Below the pieces are notes generated by a model that worked only from the letters and a program-made list of their open reading frames with translations, searched no databases and had not been told where the DNA came from. A stretch of 64,000 nucleotides of DNA from Pseudomonas sp. H3(2019) (GTDB taxonomy: Bacteria > Pseudomonadota > Gammaproteobacteria > Pseudomonadales > Pseudomonadaceae), in contig NZ_VMSG01000008.1 of NCBI RefSeq assembly GCF_007713465.1, positions 144,520-208,519 of the forward strand, written 5' to 3'. Both the position numbers and the translations under genes were made by a program. Positions 59,807 through 64,000 of this stretch are shown here, one piece after another (the stretch's first letter is position 1; every line of letters begins with the position of its first letter).

Positions 59807-60274
59807 TCAAGCCTGACTGAGCGCGCGGGGCTTCACAAGCATGGAGGTTGATCCACGGGCGTCATAAAGCGCTGGAGGCTCGCCACCGTTAAGGATTTTC
59901 AGCTGATTGGCGGTGGTGGCTTGTTGCACCTGGATTGAGCGGCCATTGAGCTCGTTGGCGGCTTGGCAATCTGCAAGCAGTCGGGTCAGAGCGTCGCTTT
60001 GGGTCAGCAACTGATCGCCGATACTTGAGTGAGCGGCGAACTGCTCCAGGCCTGCGCGATTGGCAGGAAGGTTCAGGCTCGCGAGAATTTCGCTGCGTTT
60101 GCGGCCATGCTGTTCCAGCAGAATGATCAGTGCCTGTTTCTGCGCCAGAATATCCTCGAGCAGCGGCATGTCACGGCCGTGCAGGGCGAGGGATTCGGTC
60201 TTCAGCAGCTCCAGCAATTGTTGAGCTGGGGCAAAGTCATCGGTGATCAGTTGCAGTAAATGAGTGTCGTGCAT
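59807..60274 (-). CDS. flgN: flagellar export chaperone FlgN
   Basis: A 155-residue helical protein (LLQLITDDFAPAQQLLELLK, then TESLALHGRDMPLLEDILAQ, then KQALIILLEQHGRKRSEILA) with the FlgN pattern. It escorts FlgK and FlgL to the export gate. It follows flgM after 48 bp on the same strand and precedes flgZ. Confidence 0.92.
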   Translation of the reverse strand: MHDTHLLQLITDDFAPAQQLLELLKTESLALHGRDMPLLEDILAQKQALIILLEQHGRKRSEILASLNLPANRAGLEQFAAHSSIGDQLLTQSDALTRLLADCQAANELNGRSIQVQQATTANQLKILNGGEPPALYDARGSTSMLVKPRALSQA

Positions 60275-60322
60275 GGCTGGCCTTGGGTTTTAAGCGTCCA
60301 AAAGCCTGGCGCAGGCCTTTGG

Positions 60323-60649
60323 CTAGCGCTGGGCTTCGAAGTTGAGCAGTTTGCTGGCTACACGGTTGCTGTCGACCTTATAGCTGCCATCGGCAATCGC
60401 TGCTTTCAACTCGGCCACGCGGGCGTTGTCGACGGCAGGCTGATCGCGCAGCTTGTCAGTGATCTTCTGCAACTGTTGAGCCTCATTGCTGAGGTGTACC
60501 GATTCCCCGCTTTGGGTCGCACCGACCTGTTCGGTCGAGGTGCTCAGCGGCGCGGATTTGCCGGCATCGCCGGTGTCCTTGCTGACGCTGGTCCGTGTGC
60601 TGCTTGTGAGCGTGGGGGAGCTGTTTAAACGGCTGAAATCAATGACCAT
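60323..60649 (-). CDS. flgM: anti-sigma-28 factor FlgM
   Basis: A 108-residue protein, disordered in its first half (Ser/Thr-rich: [20 protein letters not shown]) and with the sigma-28-binding helices at the end: [20 protein letters not shown], then [20 protein letters not shown]. It holds FliA until the hook is complete and it is then exported. ATG 60649 (MVIDFSRLN) follows AGAGG and is preferred over 60697. A sigma-28 promoter lies 38 bp upstream, giving the usual feedback loop. Confidence 0.95.
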   Translation of the reverse strand: MVIDFSRLNSSPTLTSSTRTSVSKDTGDAGKSAPLSTSTEQVGATQSGESVHLSNEAQQLQKITDKLRDQPAVDNARVAELKAAIADGSYKVDSNRVASKLLNFEAQR

Positions 60650-60686
60650 GATAAAAAAACCTCTGGGAATTTGGACGCTTGCCATG

Positions 60687-60713
60687 TTTTCGGCCATACC
60701 CGGAAAAACTTTA
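60687..60713 (-). promoter_or_regulatory. sigma-28 (FliA) promoter of flgM
   Basis: On the minus strand TAAA-N15-GCCGAAAA, a 7-of-8 match to the -10 element and exact -35 and spacing of the sigma-28 consensus. It would start the flgM-flgN-(flgZ) transcript about 30 bp before the flgM start codon. Confidence 0.8.
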
Positions 60714-60799
60714 GGCTTAATAGTCTATGAGCCAGGCGCGTCGGTATTTGCCCTGCGTGAGGCACAGTTTAGGGAACAGGACGGTTGTGCGCCAGTTAT

Positions 60800-61561
60800 C
60801 TACATGAAGACTTCCACCTGGCCCGGTGCCGTGACTTGCGCCTTGATGACTCGTTGTGAGTTGAGGTTCTTGACTCTGATCTGCTCGTTCAGGCCGCCAT
60901 TGGACAGTGCTTCACCCGGCATCCGCACACTCAGTGTGCCGCTGCGGGCGGTGATCACCACCTGATCGCCCTTGCGCACGACTTCTGCCTGCTCCAAATG
61001 AACAAGCGTAACCACTTGATCGCTGACCATTGGTCGGACAAGTTTTTGTCCGATGGCTTGATCGACGTTTGTCAGATATCCCTGATTGATCAGGCTGATA
61101 TCGCGCTCACGCAACATGACATCTGAAGGGTCGATGATGCCGGCCCGTTTGAGGGGGCGCGTGGTCGTGACGACCTCGCGAAACAGGCGGACTTGAGCGG
61201 GTACGAAGACCGTCCAGGGGGAGGCGCCATCGCAACGGACTTTCACCGTAACCCGGCCCAGAGGTATCGCGGGGCTCTCCAATGTCGCTGTCAATTCCCT
61301 GTCGCACGCCGGCATGTGCATACGCGGGTCGAGCTTGTTGACTTCGATTTCGTAGCGCCCTGCGGTTTGACTGGTGGCCAGATAGTCTTCTACGGTGAAT
61401 TCAAGAAAGCCCTGAGTGACGCCGATAAGTAGATCAGGCAAGGTAACCGGGTCAGCAAAGGCAGGGCTGCCAAGGTTCAACAGGCATACGGCTGACAGGG
61501 CGCCGAGGAATTTACGGCACATTGATGTCAGGCGTCGGGAAAATGTCGTTTTTGTGTTCAT
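60800..61561 (-). CDS. flgA: flagellar P-ring assembly chaperone FlgA
   Basis: A 253-residue periplasmic chaperone for FlgI. After a signal segment (CRKFLGALSAVCLLNLGSPA) comes the SAF/FlgA domain: ISLINQGYLTNVDQAIGQKL, then VRPMVSDQVVTLVHLEQAEV, then VTAPGQVEVFM at the C-terminus. The N-terminus is uncertain. The RpoN-type promoter at 61573-61588 predicts transcription from about 61562, one base before ATG 61561; ATG 61522 (MCRKFLG) is the alternative with a leader. Divergent from cheV, 81 bp apart. Confidence 0.92.
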   Translation of the reverse strand: MNTKTTFSRRLTSMCRKFLGALSAVCLLNLGSPAFADPVTLPDLLIGVTQGFLEFTVEDYLATSQTAGRYEIEVNKLDPRMHMPACDRELTATLESPAIPLGRVTVKVRCDGASPWTVFVPAQVRLFREVVTTTRPLKRAGIIDPSDVMLRERDISLINQGYLTNVDQAIGQKLVRPMVSDQVVTLVHLEQAEVVRKGDQVVITARSGTLSVRMPGEALSNGGLNEQIRVKNLNSQRVIKAQVTAPGQVEVFM

Positions 61562-61572
61562 GGCAGTTAAAA

Positions 61573-61588
61573 AGCAAGCGCCGTGCCG
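61573..61588 (-). promoter_or_regulatory. sigma-54 promoter of flgA
   Basis: On the minus strand CGGCACG-GCGC-TTGC, matching the -24/-12 consensus (TGGCACG-N4-TTGC) at all but one base, with the GG and GC dinucleotides at exact spacing. It fits FleQ/RpoN control of class II flagellar genes. Confidence 0.8.
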
Positions 61589-61642
61589 TTTAGTGATGAA
61601 TGTGCGTCGCAACACACTTAGCGTTGGTGTAGGAGTCTGGGC

Positions 61643-62575
61643 ATGGCTGGTGTAATGGATTCGGTTAACCAGCGCACGCAACTGGTAGGGCAGAATCGCC
61701 TGGAGCTGTTGTTGTTCCGTCTCGACGGCCAGCAGCTTTACGGGATCAACGTGTTCAAGGTTCGGGAGGTGCTGCAATGCCCCAAGCTGACCCTGATGCC
61801 CAAGTCCAGTCCTGTCGTGTGCGGTGTGGCGAGTATTCGGGGGGCAACCATTCCGATTCTGGATTTGGCAATGGCGACCGGCTCAGGCGGGTTGCAGGAT
61901 CAAAGCAATCCCTTCGTGATCATCACGGAGTACAACACCAAGACTCAGGGTTTTTTGGTGAGGTCGGTCGAGCGGATCGTCAACATGAACTGGGAAGAAA
62001 TCCATCCGCCGCCCAAGGGCACGGGTCGCGATCATTACCTGACCGCTGTGACTCGAGTCGACAATCAGTTAGTCGAAATCATCGACGTGGAAAAGGTCCT
62101 GGCGGAAGTTGCGCCGATGTCGGATGCGATTTCGGTTGGCGTGATCGATGCCGATACCCAACACAAGGCAATCTCCTTGCGAGTGCTCACGGTCGATGAC
62201 TCGTCGGTGGCGCGCAAGCAGATCACGCGTTGCCTGCAGACGGTGGGGGTTGAAGTCGTTTCGTTGAACGACGGCCGGCAAGCGCTGGATTACCTGCGCA
62301 AACTGGTCGATGAGGGCAAGAAGCCGGAAGAAGAGTTTCTGATGATGATTTCCGACATCGAAATGCCCGAAATGGACGGTTACACCCTTACGAGCGAGAT
62401 CCGCAGCGACCCTCGCATGCAAAAGCTCCATATCATCCTGCATACTTCGTTGTCAGGTGTGTTCAATCAGGCGATGGTGAAGAAAGTCGGTGCCGATGAC
62501 TTCCTTGCCAAATTCCGTCCTGATGACCTGGCATCCCGGGTAGTCGACCGGATCAAAGCAGCAGATATCAGCTAG
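61643..62575 (+). CDS. cheV: chemotaxis coupling protein CheV
   Basis: A 310-residue CheW-receiver fusion. CheW-like domain 1-165 (LELLLFRLDGQQLYGINVFK, then LMPKSSPVVCGVASIRGATI) and a receiver domain from about 190 (LRVLTVDDSSVARKQITRCL) with phosphoacceptor Asp238 in MMISDIEMPEMDGYTL. It couples chemoreceptors to CheA and adapts by phosphorylation. AGGAG precedes the ATG. Followed by cheR after 45 bp. Confidence 0.96.
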   Translation: MAGVMDSVNQRTQLVGQNRLELLLFRLDGQQLYGINVFKVREVLQCPKLTLMPKSSPVVCGVASIRGATIPILDLAMATGSGGLQDQSNPFVIITEYNTKTQGFLVRSVERIVNMNWEEIHPPPKGTGRDHYLTAVTRVDNQLVEIIDVEKVLAEVAPMSDAISVGVIDADTQHKAISLRVLTVDDSSVARKQITRCLQTVGVEVVSLNDGRQALDYLRKLVDEGKKPEEEFLMMISDIEMPEMDGYTLTSEIRSDPRMQKLHIILHTSLSGVFNQAMVKKVGADDFLAKFRPDDLASRVVDRIKAADIS

Positions 62576-62620
62576 TGGCCTTCGCTCCTGGCGATCAACA
62601 CGATTTAAGAGGCGGCATCA

Positions 62621-63448
62621 TTGTCTACGGGTAATTTGGATTTCGAACAGTTCCGGGTCTTCCTGGAAAAAGCCTGTGGCATTTTGCTCGGTGAGAACAA
62701 GCAGTATCTGGTGTCGAGCCGTCTCAACAAACTGATGGAACAGCAAGGCATCAAGTCCTTGGGTGAGTTGGTGCAGCGGATGCAGACCCAACCGCGCAGT
62801 GGTTTGCGCGAGATGGTGGTGGACGCGATGACGACGAACGAAACCCTCTGGTTTCGTGACACCTATCCGTTTGAAGTCTTGAAGAACAAAGTGCTGCCTG
62901 AGTCCATCAAGGCCAGTCCCGGGCAGCGCCTGCGGATCTGGTCGGCGGCGTGCTCGTCCGGGCAGGAACCGTACTCGCTGTCGATGTCGATCGACGAGTT
63001 CGAACGGGTCAATATGGGGCAGTTGAAGATGGGGGTGCAGATCATTGCCACCGACCTGTCCGGGACCATGTTGACCAACTGCAAGACTGGTGAGTACGAC
63101 AGCCTGGCGATCGGTCGCGGCCTTTCGCCGGAGCGTCTGCAACGCTACTTCGATCCGAAAGGGCCGGGGCGCTGGGCAGTCAAGGCACCGATCAAGAGTC
63201 GGGTGGAGTTCCGCTCGTTCAACCTGCTGGACAGCTACGCCAGTCTCGGCAAGTTCGACATCGTGTTCTGCCGCAACGTATTGATCTACTTCTCTGCCGA
63301 AGTGAAGAAAGACATCCTGCTGCGGATTCACAGCACGCTGAAGCCGGGCGGTTATCTGTTCCTGGGGGCTTCCGAAGCGTTGAACGGTTTGCCGGATCAT
63401 TATCAGATGGTTCAGTGCAGCCCGGGGATCATCTACCAGGCGAAGTGA
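62621..63448 (+). CDS. cheR: chemotaxis protein methyltransferase CheR
   Basis: A 275-residue enzyme transferring methyl from S-adenosylmethionine to chemoreceptor glutamates. N-domain DFEQFRVFLEKACGILLGEN, then LVSSRLNKLMEQQGIKSLGE; SAM site LRIWSAACSSGQEPYSLSMS; FCRNVLIYFSAEVKKDILLR. The start is TTG at 62621 with AAGAGG upstream; no in-frame ATG begins the family N-terminus. In Pseudomonas flgBCDE normally follow; here an intron intervenes at the window end. Confidence 0.96.
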   Translation: MSTGNLDFEQFRVFLEKACGILLGENKQYLVSSRLNKLMEQQGIKSLGELVQRMQTQPRSGLREMVVDAMTTNETLWFRDTYPFEVLKNKVLPESIKASPGQRLRIWSAACSSGQEPYSLSMSIDEFERVNMGQLKMGVQIIATDLSGTMLTNCKTGEYDSLAIGRGLSPERLQRYFDPKGPGRWAVKAPIKSRVEFRSFNLLDSYASLGKFDIVFCRNVLIYFSAEVKKDILLRIHSTLKPGGYLFLGASEALNGLPDHYQMVQCSPGIIYQAK

Positions 63449-63478
63449 TTGGCCAGTCGTCGGTACTGCAAAAAAATA

Positions 63479-63506
63479 ACGGGAGCCCTCAGGGGCTCCC
63501 GTTTTT
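63479..63506 (+). terminator. cheR Rho-independent terminator, site of intron insertion
   Basis: ACGGGAGCCC and GGGCTCCCGT stem followed by TTTTT. The group II intron begins directly after the fifth T. Confidence 0.93.
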
Positions 63507-64000
63507 GTGCGCCCAGCATGGGCGCAATCTTGTGGGTGTAAGTCCCACCGTAAGTTGACCACAGCAAACGAAGTGAAGCGCAACTGCATGAGGGTGACCG
63601 AGTGTGGGGAGGAAGCGTGGAGCGAAGCCGCGAGCTGATGTACAAAAATCGAATATGAGGCGAAGTCGGCCAGGGCGAGCGGGCGAATAACCGCGAAGCT
63701 CTAGTGGTCAAAAGGGCGACGACGTAGATTCGGCAGTTGTGCGGTGAAGGATTGCGTTCTTACCTGGGGAGATCTCGCCTAGCGCTTGAAAGGGCGACGG
63801 CGCAAGCCGGAGCGAGAAGTCAGCAGAGGCCGTAGTAGTCTTTTTTTTTTAGACGAAGGGCCGAACGAGAGAGAGCGTTGTAGGCCACCTTGATGCGACA
63901 CGACCGGAAGTCAGATGCCTGCCAAACGCGGGGCGGATGCGGAGAAAGAGCGGTGAAGCCGTGAATCTCCCTATCAGCGACGAGGCATGTTGCCCGCAAG
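63507..64000 (+). mobile_element. group II intron, 5' part (continues beyond the window)
   Basis: The sequence after the terminator T-run starts GTGCGCCCAGCATGGGCGC, the conserved 5' end (GUGYG) and first hairpin of a bacterial group II intron, followed by domain I features such as GTGGGTGTAAGTCCCACCGT and a long, highly structured, gene-free region. The reverse-transcriptase/maturase gene must lie beyond base 64000. A run of ten T at 63841-63850 interrupts the ribozyme. Subclass was not assigned; insertion just after a terminator hairpin is typical of class C introns. Confidence 0.85.

Overview
This window reads as chromosomal DNA of a fluorescent Pseudomonas (P. fluorescens group or a close relative). 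The evidence is near-textbook Pseudomonas proteins (AmrZ, RsmA, AotJQMP-ArgR, the AruCFGDBE arginine succinyltransferase set, FlgZ/YcgR, CheV-CheR), a DUF2790 protein, and several copies of the Pseudomonas intergenic repeat GTGGGAGCGAGC. The order acsA - aot - argR - aru - alaS - lysC - rsmA is as I remember it from P. aeruginosa; that comparison is from memory, not a search.

Layout. (1) 1-7.5 kb: the tail of a probable chemoreceptor, a FlxA-like protein, a PepSY protein, GlpQ, then two small regulated loci. One is a LysR regulator divergent from a CTP-synthase-like/monooxygenase pair across a large palindrome. The other is a TetR regulator divergent from a metallo-beta-lactamase-fold enzyme, with a shared ACACT-N4-AGTGT motif that recurs before a DUF1003 membrane protein. 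(2) 7.5-17 kb: an accessory stretch with a small HTH gene, an AraC remnant, a DUF6933 protein, a zinc-finger unknown, a membrane protein paired with a 1168-residue phosphoesterase/hydrolase-like/metacaspase fusion, a Phd-type antitoxin without a toxin, an HNH endonuclease, a Bro-N protein and a possible MITE. (3) 17-26 kb: nrdB, a DUF2790 protein, acsA, the arginine/ornithine ABC transporter aotJQMP and its regulator argR. (4) 26.4-34.2 kb: one giant gene for a dermonecrotic-toxin-like protein with five tandem leucine-rich modules, lying between argR and the aru operon. (5) 34.5-42.3 kb: the aru/ast operon for arginine catabolism, with ArgR-type half-sites upstream. (6) 42.4-49.4 kb: a type II lumazine synthase behind an FMN riboswitch, threonine aldolase, alaS, lysC, rsmA and three tRNA genes, one of which carries a 36-nt internal duplication. 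(7) 49.4-58.9 kb: a BamE-like lipoprotein-type protein, mgtE, amrZ, an orphan phnN, tRNA-Arg(CCU), a REC-TPR/histidine kinase pair, a glutamine-synthetase-like enzyme and an MFS transporter. (8) 59-63.5 kb: flagellar genes flgZ-flgN-flgM-flgA (minus) and cheV-cheR (plus) with recognisable sigma-28 and sigma-54 promoters. The window ends inside a group II intron inserted exactly at the T-run of the cheR terminator.

How the parts work together. AotJQMP imports arginine/ornithine, ArgR senses it, and AruCFGDBE degrades it to glutamate and succinate. FlgM holds sigma-28, FlgN chaperones hook-associated proteins, FlgA helps P-ring assembly, and FlgZ, CheV and CheR tune motility. AmrZ and RsmA are global regulators of motility and biofilm. 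The best candidates for an undescribed system are the membrane protein plus phosphoesterase-metacaspase pair (10129-14647), the five-module toxin-like gene, and the duplicated tRNA-Arg gene.
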